In this document: positions 1 through 9,024 of the stretch, piece by piece
Layout: the number at the start of each line of letters is the position of its first letter
Position numbering within the stretch: the stretch's first letter is position 1
NCBI RefSeq assembly: GCF_027923545.1
Contig: NZ_BROH01000007.1
Coordinates: 144,845 to 208,844 of the forward strand
Origin: Sinisalibacter aestuarii
Lineage (GTDB): Bacteria; Pseudomonadota; Alphaproteobacteria; Rhodobacterales; Rhodobacteraceae
Direction of reading: 5' to 3'
Length of the DNA stretch: 64,000 bases
The notes under the pieces: generated by a model
Told to the model about the DNA's origin: nothing
Database searches by the model: none
What the model saw: the letters and a program-made list of their open reading frames with translations, nothing else
Program-made: the position numbers and the translations under genes

Positions 1-1609
1 CCGCCTCCACATCCGGATGCGGCTTGAACACGATCACCGCATCGGGGTTGGCCGCCCGCGCGGCCTGTAGCAAGGCGAGATTGGTCGAAACCTCGCTTGT
101 GCCGAGCCGGATCGAGGCGTCGTCTTCCACCTGTCCGGGCACGAGGATGCGGTGGCCTTCGGGCAGGGCGGGAATCGGGCGGTCGAGATTGTACTTGGTC
201 AGGCGCGCCTGCACGATCCCCGCCACCAGCCGCTCGGCGCGGTGGCGCGAGCCCTCGGGCAGCTTCACCGCCTCGGCGATCAGGTGTTCGAGGCGGCATT
301 CGCGGGTCGGATCGTAGTAGATGCCGAGATCGTCGGTGACGAGCGAGAGGGGCGGCACCAGTTCCGCCCCCAGCCCGCGCGAGCGCAGAAACCCGTCTTC
401 GACGCGCCGCACCGGCAGATCGCCGGCATCGCCAAGGCTCGTTTCCTGCCCGGCCCAGACGATGAGGCTGCGCCCGGTCTTCCGTGCCAGCGCCACGGCG
501 GCGCGGCCATCGCGGAAGCGCGGGCGGGCGTCGCTGCCGAAGAACCGGGTGAGCGGCGCGCGCTTCCACAGCCGCATCCCGGCGGCGACATGGCCCGCAT
601 GATCCTCGCGCCAGGCGCGGGCGCGCGCTTCCAGTGTGGTCAGCACCTGTTCCACGCCGCAAAGCGCATCGTGATAGGGGTCGTACCAGGTGGGATAGAG
701 CACCATCGCGCCCGCGAAGATCTGTGTTCGGGTCAATGTGCGGGTGCGTCGGGGCAGGTCCTGCTCGTCGTCGGTGAGGCCCCAGCCGGCATACCAGGGC
801 TTGCCGAACACATGCGGGCGGTGGCCGGCCAGGATCGCCTCGAACCCAAGCCCGGAGCTGACGGTATAGACCGCGACGGCGCCCTCCATCAGCGCCCAGG
901 GGTCTACCGGATCGGTGAGCAGGCTGATGTGGCCGGTCGCATCGTCCGGGCCGAAATGGCCGGGCCGGTGCCCGGCGGCGGTTTCGGGATGGGTCTTGAT
1001 GACAATGCGCAGGCCGGGATTTTCGATCTCCGCGGCGGCGAGCATCTCGCGAAAGGTGGCGGCATCGGCCCCGGCATGGGCAATCGAGGCATCGCCCCGG
1101 GTCTGGTCGACCACCAGCACATAGGGCGCCTCGGGCAGCGGGCCGGGGCGGGGGAAGGCATTGTATTTCGACAGATGCCCGCGCACCATCAGCTCCGTCG
1201 CCTCGCGAGCGCGGGTGAGCAATGCGCCATCGTCGAAGGGGTGTGTGGCCAGCAGCACTTCGAGGTCGGAGGGCGTGGCGGCGTCGAAATGCACGCCGCG
1301 CTCGTCGATCAGCAGGCCGAGCGGCGGCTCGCCGTCGCGCCCGGTGCGCAGCGAGCGCAGAAAGGCATCCTCCACCCGCACGATCCGCGCGCCGGTCTTT
1401 GCCGCCATCGCCTCGCCGCGATGCGCGGTGGGCGAGTGGCCCCACACTCCGATGGCATCGTCAGGCCCGGGCGTGCCCAGCTTCACCTCCCACCCGGCGA
1501 GGGTGAGGATGCGCCTCACGCGGGCCTGGGTGAGAAAGCCGCCGTTATAAACGAAGAGCCGCCGGGATCGGGTGCTCCCGGCGGCCCCGCTATCGGGATC
1601 GTGGCTCAT
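1..1609 (-). CDS. kpsC: KpsC-type capsule polysaccharide beta-Kdo transferase, 3' end outside window
   Basis: The minus-strand frame opens with ATG at 1609 and has no stop before the window edge, so about 536 codons are visible. The protein shows the internal duplication of KpsC. A first half starts with RRLFVYNGGFL and carries RVEDAFLRS; a second half has SLIVWAGQE and RVEDGFLRS. Between them lie VIKTHPE and VSSGLGFEAILAG, typical of these retaining beta-Kdo glycosyltransferases. KpsC works with KpsS at the cytoplasmic face to build the poly-Kdo linker on phosphatidylglycerol before capsule export. It sits 6 nt after the stop of the export lipoprotein gene, so it is probably the last visible member of a kpsS-export-kpsC operon. 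The start is supported by matching the family N-terminus; no strong ribosome site is visible because the upstream gene ends there. Confidence 0.9.
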   Translation of the reverse strand, partial: MSHDPDSGAAGSTRSRRLFVYNGGFLTQARVRRILTLAGWEVKLGTPGPDDAIGVWGHSPTAHRGEAMAAKTGARIVRVEDAFLRSLRTGRDGEPPLGLLIDERGVHFDAATPSDLEVLLATHPFDDGALLTRAREATELMVRGHLSKYNAFPRPGPLPEAPYVLVVDQTRGDASIAHAGADAATFREMLAAAEIENPGLRIVIKTHPETAAGHRPGHFGPDDATGHISLLTDPVDPWALMEGAVAVYTVSSGLGFEAILAGHRPHVFGKPWYAGWGLTDDEQDLPRRTRTLTRTQIFAGAMVLYPTWYDPYHDALCGVEQVLTTLEARARAWREDHAGHVAAGMRLWKRAPLTRFFGSDARPRFRDGRAAVALARKTGRSLIVWAGQETSLGDAGDLPVRRVEDGFLRSRGLGAELVPPLSLVTDDLGIYYDPTRECRLEHLIAEAVKLPEGSRHRAERLVAGIVQARLTKYNLDRPIPALPEGHRILVPGQVEDDASIRLGTSEVSTNLALLQAARAANPDAVIVFKPHPDVEA

Positions 1610-1615
1610 GCCGGC

Positions 1616-2761
1616 TCAGAGGCCGGGGAAGGTGGTCGCCGCGCTGGCCAGCGAATCCGCCGCGCCGACGGTGGTGCTGAGCGCAGAGATGACCTTGGTC
1701 CACTGCACATAGGGCGCTTCGGTCACATAGACGGTATCGCCGTCGCGGATCACGAAATCGCGGGCGCGGAACATGCCGTTGGGTTCGGTGAGGTCGAGCA
1801 CGTAGATCAGCCGCTGGTCACCGACCAGATCGCTGCGGCCGAGCACCGCGTTGGAAATTTCCGCCGGTTCGTTGCGGAACACGAACACGCCGGTCGGATC
1901 GGCTAGCGTCGAGACGAGGCCGCCCACCTGGGCGATGGCTTCGAGCGCCGAGAGCGTTTGCGTCTCGAACTTCACGCGGGTCTGCGAGCCGGTGGCGCCG
2001 AGCGCGGTGAAGGCGCGGGTATCGGCCTCGACCAGAATACGGTCGCCGCCGCGCAGGGCGATATCGAGTTCGGGATGTTCGAACAGATCCTGATACCAGA
2101 TCTTGCCGGTCCTGGTGCCGCGGATGATCTTCACCACCGCGATCTCGGGCGGCACCGAAACGCCGCCGGCCTTGGCGAGCATCGCGCCCAGCGTGCGGGT
2201 GGGCCGCTCGATCGGGTAGACGCCCTGGCCGCCGACCGCGCCGGTCAGCGACACGGTCGAGCCGTCGCCCGCGAGGCGGGTGACCATGACCTGCGGATCA
2301 GGTGTTTGTTCCGAAAGCTTGTCGGTGATGATCCGGCGGATCGCCTCGGGCGAATTGCCCGCCGCCTTGATCCGTCCGGCATAGGGGATGAAGATGAAGC
2401 CTTGCCCGTCCACCTGCACGTCCTGCAGTCCGGCGGGCGCGCCCGCGGTGGTGAGGATACCTTCCTCGACGTTTTCCCAGATCGACACGCCGAGCACGTC
2501 GCCCGCATGGATCGTATCGGAGCCAACGACGCCGGAGCCGGTGAAATCGGATGAGAAGCCAAGTGCCGGCACCACGGCGGTGGCGCGCGTCACCCGGTCG
2601 TCCACGGCGACGACGAAGGCATCGCCCTCGCGCTGCACGGAGCCTGCGTAGATCTCGGATTTGGAGGGGCCGGATCGGGGGAGGGCATCGCAGGACGCAA
2701 GCCCCACAACACATACGAAAAGGGCCGCATTGCGCGCCCATACATTGCCCATAATATTCAC
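1616..2761 (-). CDS. Outer-membrane polysaccharide export (OPX/Wza-like) lipoprotein
   Basis: About 381 residues. The N-terminus has a hydrophobic signal ending in a lipobox (VVGLASC), so the mature protein should be lipid-anchored. A polysaccharide export sequence domain follows (GDVLGVSIWENVEEG, VDGQGFIFIPYAGRIKAAG), then SLBB-type repeats (VSLTGAVGGQGVYPI; VTEAPYVQWTKV near the end). Members form the outer-membrane channel for capsule export. I chose a GTG start at 2761 because an AAAGGAG ribosome site lies 8 nt upstream; the ATG at 2752 is in the same frame but poorly spaced. It lies between kpsS and kpsC and is very likely cotranscribed with them. Confidence 0.88.
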   Translation of the reverse strand: MNIMGNVWARNAALFVCVVGLASCDALPRSGPSKSEIYAGSVQREGDAFVVAVDDRVTRATAVVPALGFSSDFTGSGVVGSDTIHAGDVLGVSIWENVEEGILTTAGAPAGLQDVQVDGQGFIFIPYAGRIKAAGNSPEAIRRIITDKLSEQTPDPQVMVTRLAGDGSTVSLTGAVGGQGVYPIERPTRTLGAMLAKAGGVSVPPEIAVVKIIRGTRTGKIWYQDLFEHPELDIALRGGDRILVEADTRAFTALGATGSQTRVKFETQTLSALEAIAQVGGLVSTLADPTGVFVFRNEPAEISNAVLGRSDLVGDQRLIYVLDLTEPNGMFRARDFVIRDGDTVYVTEAPYVQWTKVISALSTTVGAADSLASAATTFPGL

Positions 2762-2852
2762 TGCTCGGGCTCCTTTATGGAGGTCTGCCTCTGGTTTTTT
2801 CGCCAACCTACCGGTCTGGCGGCAAAAAATCCAGCCTGTTGCAAGGCCTTGG

Positions 2853-4145
2853 CTATTTCACCGCATATAACTGTTGCCGCGGCGCCGCTGTGCCGCGCGC
2901 GAGCGCGTCATAGGGGTCGTCGGGGCTGAGCATCATGTCGACCACCTGCCGCAAAAGCTGGCGGCGGCCGCGCGCCGAGTAGAAGCCGCCGGCGATCTGG
3001 CTGGTTTCCAGCAGGTAATGCCGGTAATCGCGATAGGCGCGGTTGTCGGGCCGGGTCGGGCGGGCGAAAAACTCGTCGAGTGGCTGGGTCGAGACGAAGT
3101 CCGGCTTGGCATAGACCGCGCGCCCGAAAATCCTGATCGGCAGGCCGCGCCAGAGCACCTGCTGGGCGGCGGTGGAATTGACCGTCACCGCCGAGCGGGC
3201 ATGGTCGAGCAGCCGGGCGAGCTTGCCGCCGCGCACGTAATGCACCCGTTCCGTCACCCCCGCGGCGCGGGCCAGCCGGCGCACCTCGCGCCTGAGCGGC
3301 ACGCGCCCGTCTTCCAGTGGATGGGCCTTGAAAACAAGGTGGTGATGGCGCGCCGCCCCCTGCGCAAATCCGTCGATGACGGTTTCGAGAAACTCGCTCA
3401 TCGTCGAGAAGGGCGAATGCGCCTGGAAGCTGGAATCGTGTTCGAGCTGCAGGAGTACGAGGTGATAGGGAAAGCCGCCGGTCTTGATGCGGAAGGTGGC
3501 GAGCCAGCGGTCGGCGGCGAGGGCGGGCATCAGCAGGAGGCGGCGCAGGTAAAGGCCGAATTCCTTCGTCACCGGCAGGGCGCGGTGCGGGCGGAAGCCC
3601 CGGTAGCGCCTGTTGGCGAACATCACGAACCAGTGGTAGAGCGCGCCATAGAAGATGTGATGGCGCATGTCGCCCCAATGGGCGGGCGCTTCGGGAATGT
3701 CGCGCTCGGCATCGGCCAGCACCTTCTGCATCGCGGCGATGCTCATCTCCATCAGCCGTGAATGGCCGTTCGACCCGCCGCGCTCATAGGTGACCCAATA
3801 GGGGCGCAGATAACCTTCCTCGAAGACATGTACGTTTACCGCGCGCGCCCGGGCGATCTTCACCGCCTCGGCATGGATGAAGCGCGTATCGCCATAAAGC
3901 ACGATATCGGTCACGGCCTTGTCGTCGAGGATTTCGGCAAAGCGCGCGGGCCAGCCCCGCTGATCGCCGGTATAGGGGATGAAGCTTGTGCGGTTGGGCC
4001 AGAACACGCTGTCGCCCCGGTTGAAGCCGACGCGCCAGGTCACGGCCCCGGCGGCGCGCAGCATCGTGCCGAGCCGCGCGAAGAAGGGCCCGTGCGGCCC
4101 TTGCAGAAACAAAAAAACACGGTCTTGCCCGTCGATACTCGTCAT
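2853..4145 (-). CDS. kpsS: KpsS-type capsule polysaccharide beta-Kdo transferase
   Basis: 430 residues, a usual length for KpsS. Typical segments are VFLFLQGPHGPFFARLG at the N-terminus, VFEEGYLRPYWVTYERGG around residue 105, LVFKAHPLEDGR around residue 275, and VNSTAAQQVLWRGLPIRIFG around residue 325, all found in the KpsS/LipB capsule family. KpsS is thought to add the first Kdo to phosphatidylglycerol and KpsC the following ones. It is the first gene of the visible capsule operon; 91 nt separate it from the export lipoprotein. Its upstream side faces ribE, which reads the other way. Confidence 0.9.
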   Translation of the reverse strand: MTSIDGQDRVFLFLQGPHGPFFARLGTMLRAAGAVTWRVGFNRGDSVFWPNRTSFIPYTGDQRGWPARFAEILDDKAVTDIVLYGDTRFIHAEAVKIARARAVNVHVFEEGYLRPYWVTYERGGSNGHSRLMEMSIAAMQKVLADAERDIPEAPAHWGDMRHHIFYGALYHWFVMFANRRYRGFRPHRALPVTKEFGLYLRRLLLMPALAADRWLATFRIKTGGFPYHLVLLQLEHDSSFQAHSPFSTMSEFLETVIDGFAQGAARHHHLVFKAHPLEDGRVPLRREVRRLARAAGVTERVHYVRGGKLARLLDHARSAVTVNSTAAQQVLWRGLPIRIFGRAVYAKPDFVSTQPLDEFFARPTRPDNRAYRDYRHYLLETSQIAGGFYSARGRRQLLRQVVDMMLSPDDPYDALARGTAAPRQQLYAVK

Positions 4146-4356
4146 GCGCCTGCAGCCTTGCCTCTCTGCGCGCGGTTCGCCCCTTCATGGCCGTTTCGCG
4201 CGCCGATGTCACGCCTTCGGCACAGAAAACCATCGCGAGGGGGCGGTTTTGTGGCCCGGCGGCGTCAGCGTGGGGGCAGGGCGGTTAACATCCGGTGAAG
4301 CCCGGCCCTTGGCAAAGGCGCCGTGCTGGCCTAGGCATTGGCCAAAGGAGAGCGCC

Positions 4357-4950
4357 ATGTTCACAGGGATCATCACCGATATCGGCAAGGTCGGCAGCAT
4401 CGCCCGATCCGGCGACATGCATGCGCGGATCGAAACCGGCTATGACACCACCACCATCGACATCGGCGCCTCGATCGCCTCCGACGGCGTCTGCCTGACC
4501 GTGGTCGATCTCGGCCCTGGCTGGTATGAGGTTGATATCTCGGCAGAAACCCTGTCGAAGACCAATATCGACGCCTGGAGTCCGGGCCACCGGGTCAACC
4601 TCGAACGGGCGCTGAAAGTGGGCGACGAGCTGGGCGGGCATATCGTCTCGGGCCATGTCGACGGCGTGGCGGAGGTGACCTCGGTCGAGATCGAGGGCGA
4701 CTCGACGCGGGTGCGCGTTCGCGCCCCCGAGGCGCTGGCCAGATTCATCGCGCCCAAGGGCTCGGTGGCGCTGAACGGCACCTCGCTCACGGTCAACGAG
4801 GTCGAGGGCAACATCTTCGGCGTGAACCTCATCGCCCATACCAAGCAGGTGACCAATTGGGGCGATGTGGCGGTGGGCGACCGGGTGAATCTGGAAATCG
4901 ACACGCTGGCACGTTACGTGGCGCGGCTGAACGAGTTCGCAGAGGGTTGA
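4357..4950 (+). CDS. ribE: Riboflavin synthase, alpha subunit type
   Basis: 197 residues. It converts two molecules of 6,7-dimethyl-8-ribityllumazine to riboflavin plus the pyrimidine precursor. The hallmark start MFTGIITDIGKVG is present, and the lumazine-binding fold occurs twice: GHIVSGHVDGVAEV in the middle and GSVALNGTSLTVNEVEG in the second half. The ATG at 4357 has AAAGGAG a few bases upstream and matches the family N-terminus. It leads the ribE-ribB-ribH-nusB group, though 194 nt containing an intergenic repeat separate it from ribB. I see no FMN riboswitch in front of it. Confidence 0.95.
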   Translation: MFTGIITDIGKVGSIARSGDMHARIETGYDTTTIDIGASIASDGVCLTVVDLGPGWYEVDISAETLSKTNIDAWSPGHRVNLERALKVGDELGGHIVSGHVDGVAEVTSVEIEGDSTRVRVRAPEALARFIAPKGSVALNGTSLTVNEVEGNIFGVNLIAHTKQVTNWGDVAVGDRVNLEIDTLARYVARLNEFAEG

Positions 4951-4985
4951 TCCGGCCCGGGGGACTTGGCAGCCCCCATATCTCC

Positions 4986-5050
4986 GGCGAGGTATTTCAG
5001 GCCAGGGAAGGTGGGCATCTTCTCTGTTCGGCAAATACCTGCAGGGGTGA
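4986..5050. repeat. Dispersed intergenic element, copy A (inverted pair)
   Basis: The ribE-ribB gap contains GAGGTATTT on the plus strand (about 4989-4997) and, facing it, AAATACCT at 5033-5040 preceded by CTTCTCTGTTCG at 5019-5030. Read on the minus strand this gives AGGTATTT, two bases, then CGAACAGAGAAG, the same core as copies near 9.2 and 16.6 kb. The head-to-head pair could form a long hairpin between two codirectional genes. Confidence 0.6.
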
Positions 5051-5144
5051 GCCCGCAGGGCGAGGGGGCGGCGAGCCCCCTTTCCCTCTGGCAAAGCCGG
5101 GCGCGAGGGGTTATTTCGCCTGCGAGCGTGAGCGAGGGGATGTC

Positions 5145-6278
5145 ATGTCAGACGGAAAAACCTACGAACAGCCGGGGCCGGTGGAGCTGAACTGGCGCGA
5201 TGCGATCTCGTCGATCGAAGAGATCATCGAGGATGCCCGCAACGGGCGGATGTTCGTGCTGGTCGATCATGAAGACCGCGAGAACGAGGGCGATCTGGTG
5301 ATCCCGGCGCAGATGGCCACGCCCGAAGCGGTGAACTTCATGGCGATGCACGGGCGCGGGCTGATCTGCCTCGCCATGCCCGGCGAGCGGATCGACGCGC
5401 TGGGGCTGCCGCTGATGTCGACCCAGAACGCCTCGCGGCATGAAACGGCCTTCACCGTCTCGATCGAGGCGCGCGAGGGCGTGACCACCGGGATTTCGGC
5501 CCATGACCGGGCGCATACCGTGGCGGTGGCCATCGACCCCACGAAAGGCCCCGCCGACATTGCCACGCCGGGCCATGTCTTCCCGCTGCGCGCGCGCGCC
5601 GGCGGCGTGCTGGTGCGCGCCGGCCATACCGAGGCGGCGGTGGATATCGCCCGCCTTGCCGGTCTGCAGCCCGCCGGGGTGATCTGCGAGATCATGAACG
5701 AAGACGGCTCGATGGCGCGCCTGCCCGAGCTGATCGCCTTCGCCCAGAAACACGGGCTGAAGGTGGGCACGATCTCCGATCTCATCTCCTATCGCCGCCG
5801 CCACGACAATCTGGTGAAAGAGAGCGCCCGCAAGCAGGTGACCTCGGCCCATGGCGGCGAATGGTGCATGCGCATCTTCACCGACGAGACCCAGGGCGCC
5901 GAGCATATCGTGCTGACGATGGGCGATCTGGCCGGCGATGCGCCGGTTCTGGTGCGGATGCATGCGCTGAACCCGCTGGAAGACGCGCTGGGCCTCGGGC
6001 CGGCGCCCGCCGACGAATTGCCGCGCGCGATGCAGATCATCGCCGAAGCCGGGCGCGGTGTGGTCGTGCTGCTGCGCGACCCGGCGATGAAGCTGGCGAT
6101 GGACGGGGCGGTCAGCCCGCAGATCCTGCGCCAATACGGGCTCGGGGCGCAGATCCTCGCGGCCCTCGGCATCCATCGGCTGACCCTGCTGACCGACAGC
6201 CCATTGCCCAAGGTCGTCGGCCTCGATGCCTATGATCTGCATATCGAGGGCACCCATCCGATTCGCGGAGAGAAATGA
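5145..6278 (+). CDS. ribB: 3,4-dihydroxy-2-butanone 4-phosphate synthase with degenerate GTP cyclohydrolase II-like C-terminus
   Basis: 377 residues. The N-terminal half is a normal RibB domain (VDHEDRENEGDLV, GHVFPLRARAGGVLVRAGHTEAAVD, CEIMNEDGSMAR), making the four-carbon lumazine precursor from ribulose 5-phosphate. The C-terminal half (from about residue 215) aligns in outline with RibA, but the region that should carry the zinc cysteines reads RMHALNPLEDALGLG and has none, so cyclohydrolase activity is unlikely. The start at 5145 follows GAGGGG by a few bases. The stop overlaps the ribH start by 4 nt (ATGA). A separate RibA must be encoded elsewhere. Confidence 0.92.
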   Translation: MSDGKTYEQPGPVELNWRDAISSIEEIIEDARNGRMFVLVDHEDRENEGDLVIPAQMATPEAVNFMAMHGRGLICLAMPGERIDALGLPLMSTQNASRHETAFTVSIEAREGVTTGISAHDRAHTVAVAIDPTKGPADIATPGHVFPLRARAGGVLVRAGHTEAAVDIARLAGLQPAGVICEIMNEDGSMARLPELIAFAQKHGLKVGTISDLISYRRRHDNLVKESARKQVTSAHGGEWCMRIFTDETQGAEHIVLTMGDLAGDAPVLVRMHALNPLEDALGLGPAPADELPRAMQIIAEAGRGVVVLLRDPAMKLAMDGAVSPQILRQYGLGAQILAALGIHRLTLLTDSPLPKVVGLDAYDLHIEGTHPIRGEK

Positions 6279-6817
6279 TGGCCGGTTCCGAACAGCATTA
6301 CATCCTGCCGCGCCCGAGCTTCGATGCGCCGGTCAAGCTGCTGATCGTCGTCGCGCCCTATTACAAGGATATCGCCGACAATCTCGTTGCCGGCGCGAAG
6401 GCCGAGATCGAGGCGGCGGGGGCGAGCTGGGATCTGATCGAGGTGCCGGGCGCGCTGGAAGTGCCGTCCGCGATCTCGATGGCCGACCGGCAATCGAATT
6501 TTGACGGCTATGTCGGCCTCGGCTGCGTGATCCGGGGCGAGACGACGCATTACGACACGGTGTGCAACGACTCGTCGCGCGGGCTCATGCTGCTGGGGCT
6601 TCAGGGCCTCGCCATCGGCAACGGCATCCTGACGGTGGAAAACCGCGATCAGGCCGTGGTGCGCGCCGATCCGGCCGACCAGAACAAGGGCGGCGGCGCG
6701 GCGGCGGCGGCGCTGCACCTCATCGCGCTCAGGCGCAAGTGGGGCCGGCCCGAAAAGCCCGTGGGCTTCCGCCCCTGGGACGAGATCAGGATTGCCGATG
6801 GCGGGAGCCAGGCATGA
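6275..6817 (+). CDS. ribH: 6,7-dimethyl-8-ribityllumazine synthase
   Basis: 180 residues. It condenses the RibB product with 5-amino-6-ribitylaminouracil. Recognisable segments are VPGALEVPSAI, GCVIRGETTHYD (active-site region) and NGILTVENRDQA. The start ATG overlaps the ribB stop as ATGA, and a GGAGAGAA ribosome site lies just upstream; a second in-frame ATG follows directly at 6278. The stop overlaps the nusB start by 4 nt, so the three genes are probably translationally coupled. Confidence 0.95.
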   Translation: MMAGSEQHYILPRPSFDAPVKLLIVVAPYYKDIADNLVAGAKAEIEAAGASWDLIEVPGALEVPSAISMADRQSNFDGYVGLGCVIRGETTHYDTVCNDSSRGLMLLGLQGLAIGNGILTVENRDQAVVRADPADQNKGGGAAAAALHLIALRRKWGRPEKPVGFRPWDEIRIADGGSQA

Positions 6818-7281
6818 CGCTTTCGGGCAACCAGAAACGCAAGATGCGCGCGGCGGCGCGGCTCTATGCCGTGCAGGCGCTGTTTCAGATGGAAGCCTCT
6901 GGCCAGCCCGTCGACAAGGTGATCCGGGAATTCGAGGATTTCCGCTTCGGCGAGCATTTCGACGAGGGCGACATGGCGGAGGGCGATGTCGATCTGTTCC
7001 GGTTCCTGATGGAAACGGCGGTGAACTGGCAGGCGAAGATCGACCAGATGACCGACCGGGCGCTGGTGGCGAAATGGCCGATCGCACGGATCGACCCGAC
7101 GCTGCGCGCGCTGTTTCGCGCCGGCGGGGCCGAGCTTGTCGAGGGCGAGACGCCGCCCAAGGTGGTGATCTCCGAATTCGTCGACATCGCGCGCGCCTTC
7201 TTCCCCGAGGGCGACGAGCCCAAATTCGCCAATGCGGTGCTCGATCATATGGCCCGCGAGGCGAAGCCCGAAGCGTTCTGA
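6814..7281 (+). CDS. nusB: Transcription antitermination protein NusB
   Basis: 155 residues, an all-helical RNA-binding family. Segments such as RAAARLYAVQALFQME at the N-terminus, RIDPTLRALFRAGGAEL around residue 90 and NAVLDHMAREA at the C-terminus are typical. NusB binds BoxA RNA with NusE (S10) in rRNA antitermination. It overlaps ribH by 4 nt; the rib-nusB linkage is common in bacteria and supports the call. Confidence 0.94.
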   Translation: MTLSGNQKRKMRAAARLYAVQALFQMEASGQPVDKVIREFEDFRFGEHFDEGDMAEGDVDLFRFLMETAVNWQAKIDQMTDRALVAKWPIARIDPTLRALFRAGGAELVEGETPPKVVISEFVDIARAFFPEGDEPKFANAVLDHMAREAKPEAF

Positions 7282-7395
7282 GCCGCCGCCGCGCCGGCGG
7301 TATGCGACCGCTTTTGCCCCTGCGACGGGTTGACGCTTGGCAGCGCCGTTTCAGATGCTAAGTTTGACTATGTACTCTACCCCGGGGGAAAGATC

Positions 7396-7716
7396 ATGCC
7401 CAAGCTGGTGCGCCTGTATATCAAGAACGTCCTGTTCGGCTTCGCGCTGTCGGGGGTGTTCGTCTTTGCGCTGCTTTACACCAATGTGGCCAACCTCTGG
7501 CACCTGATCTCGACCTCCGACATGGGCTGGATCGCCGTGGTGATGCTCGTCTTCTTCAACGGCGTGGTATTCGCCGGGGTGCAATTCGCCATCTCCGTGA
7601 TGCGGATGGAAACCGATGACGACGAGCCGAGGGGCGGCAAGCGCGTGCCGGTGGCGACGACGATCCCTGCCCGGGTGAAAGCCGTGGCCGAGGCCCCGCG
7701 CCGCCGCCAGCACTGA
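7396..7716 (+). CDS. Small two-helix membrane protein, function unknown
   Basis: 106 residues from ATG 7396, which follows GGGGGAAAG. It shows two hydrophobic stretches, FGFALSGVFVFALLYTNV (about residues 15-32) and WIAVVMLVFFNGVVFAGVQF (about 44-63), then a charged, probably cytoplasmic tail rich in Arg, Asp and Pro. I do not recognise a family with a known function. It lies 114 nt after nusB, so it may have its own promoter; a TTGACG at 7330 is a possible -35 element but the -10 is poor. Confidence 0.7.
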   Translation: MPKLVRLYIKNVLFGFALSGVFVFALLYTNVANLWHLISTSDMGWIAVVMLVFFNGVVFAGVQFAISVMRMETDDDEPRGGKRVPVATTIPARVKAVAEAPRRRQH

Positions 7717-7733
7717 ATATCTGAGACACTGCC

Positions 7734-8234
7734 ATGACTGAGGGGGCCGCAGGCCCGCAGGCGAAGGTGCGCCCCTTCGCCAGCGGCGATATCGACTGGA
7801 TCGTGCAGCGCCACGGCGCGCTCTATGCTGAGGATCAGGGCTTTGACGCTTCGTTCGAGGCGTTGGTTGCCGAGATCCTGGCGGATTTCATGGCGCGTGA
7901 CCGCCGTCCGGTGGAGAACGGCTGGATCATGGAAGCGGACGGCGCGCGGCTGGGCTGCGTTTTCGTGGTTGCCGAGGACGATGAAACGGCGCGCCTACGG
8001 CTGATGCTGGTGGAACCCGGCGCGCGGGGGCAGGGTGTGGGGCAGAGCTTGCTTGAGACGGCGATCGACCATGCCCGCAGTCAGGGGTTCACCCACATGG
8101 TGCTGTGGACACAGGAAGCCCTGCACGCCGCGGTGCGGCTCTATGCGCGCAACGGGTTTCGGCTGGTCGAAAGCGCGACGGGTGTGCATTTCGGGCGCGA
8201 GATCGTCAACCAGACATGGCAAAGGGCGCTCTGA
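7734..8234 (+). CDS. GNAT-family N-acetyltransferase
   Basis: 166 residues. The acetyl-CoA binding motif A is clear (RLRLMLVEPGARGQGVGQSL, with the Q/R-x-x-G-x-G/A core ARGQGVG), and the C-terminal ALHAAVRLYARNGFRLVES is the usual motif B. The arrangement resembles the acetyltransferase half of MarR-GNAT fusions, but no HTH domain is attached. The substrate cannot be told. It starts 17 nt after the membrane protein gene and may be cotranscribed with it; it converges on the nitroreductase gene. Confidence 0.82.
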   Translation: MTEGAAGPQAKVRPFASGDIDWIVQRHGALYAEDQGFDASFEALVAEILADFMARDRRPVENGWIMEADGARLGCVFVVAEDDETARLRLMLVEPGARGQGVGQSLLETAIDHARSQGFTHMVLWTQEALHAAVRLYARNGFRLVESATGVHFGREIVNQTWQRAL

Positions 8235-8245
8235 CGCCGCCGCGG

Positions 8246-8944
8246 CTATGAGCCGTCGAACACCGTGAGGATATCCTCAAGCGGTTTCTTCATCTTCGCC
8301 ACGGCGGGCACGGTGGCATTGTCCGCCGGATGGCCCACCGCAAGGATCATCACCGGTTTTTCCGAGGCCGGGCGGCCCAGCGTGGCGTTCAGAAACTTCA
8401 TCGGGTTCGGTGTGTGGGTGAGGCAGCTCAGCCCCGCCTGATGCAGCGCGGCGATCAGAAAGCCGGTGGCGATGCCCACGCTTTCGGGCACGTAATAGTT
8501 CTTGAACCGCGTGCCGTCGTCCCACTCGCCCCAGCGCTGGGCGAAGATGACGATCAGCCAGGGCGCGTCCTCCAGATGCGGCTTGGCGGCGTCGGTGCCG
8601 AGCGGCTCCAGCGCCTTCAGCCATTCATCGCCCGCGCCGCCCTCGTAGAAGCGCTCTTCCTCCGCCTCCGCCTCGGCGCGGATGCGCGCCTTCAGGCCCG
8701 AGTCGGAGATCGCGGCGAAGAACCAGGGCTGGTGATTGGCGCCCGACGGCGCGCGGCCTGCCGTGGCCACCGCCCTCTCGATCACCGCGCGCGGCACCGG
8801 GCGGCGGGAGAAATCGCGCACCGAGTGGCGCTTTGTCATCAGCTCGAAAAAGGCGGTGACGCGCGCCAGCATCTCCTCGTCCGGCCAGTCGAACCGGTCG
8901 GGCAGCGGCAGCGGCGCGTGGGGCAGATTGTCTTTGGAAAACAT
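8246..8944 (-). CDS. Nitroreductase-family flavoprotein (iodotyrosine deiodinase-like)
   Basis: 232 residues from ATG 8944, which has GGAGGG about 6 nt upstream; longer in-frame starts lack this. FMN-binding features of the nitroreductase fold are visible: KRHSVRDFSRRPVP near residue 38, AGRAPSGANHQPWFF near 68, and a C-terminal GHPADNATVP. The RHSVRDF/PSGANHQPW pattern with the insert EEERFYEGGAG is closest to the IYD/BluB-like subgroup. The natural substrate is unknown. Its upstream region holds a 16-bp perfect palindrome and a candidate ncRNA reading in the same direction. Confidence 0.85.
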   Translation of the reverse strand: MFSKDNLPHAPLPLPDRFDWPDEEMLARVTAFFELMTKRHSVRDFSRRPVPRAVIERAVATAGRAPSGANHQPWFFAAISDSGLKARIRAEAEAEEERFYEGGAGDEWLKALEPLGTDAAKPHLEDAPWLIVIFAQRWGEWDDGTRFKNYYVPESVGIATGFLIAALHQAGLSCLTHTPNPMKFLNATLGRPASEKPVMILAVGHPADNATVPAVAKMKKPLEDILTVFDGS

Positions 8945-9024
8945 GAGGCCCTCCGGGAACAGCCCGGCGAGCCTAGAAAGTGGCGGGACCGCACGCAACC
9001 GTTGAGGCAACTTAATTCCCGAGG

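Noticed and set aside
152..1906. 584-codon plus-strand frame opposite kpsC
   Set aside because: It is a GC-rich shadow; the minus strand gives a clear KpsC protein, and the frame extends over the end of the export gene.
4146..4356. FMN riboswitch before ribE
   Set aside because: GGGGCAGGG occurs, but the rest of the conserved RFN core (such as GTGAAATTCCC and the following stems) is absent; the ribB leader lacks it too.
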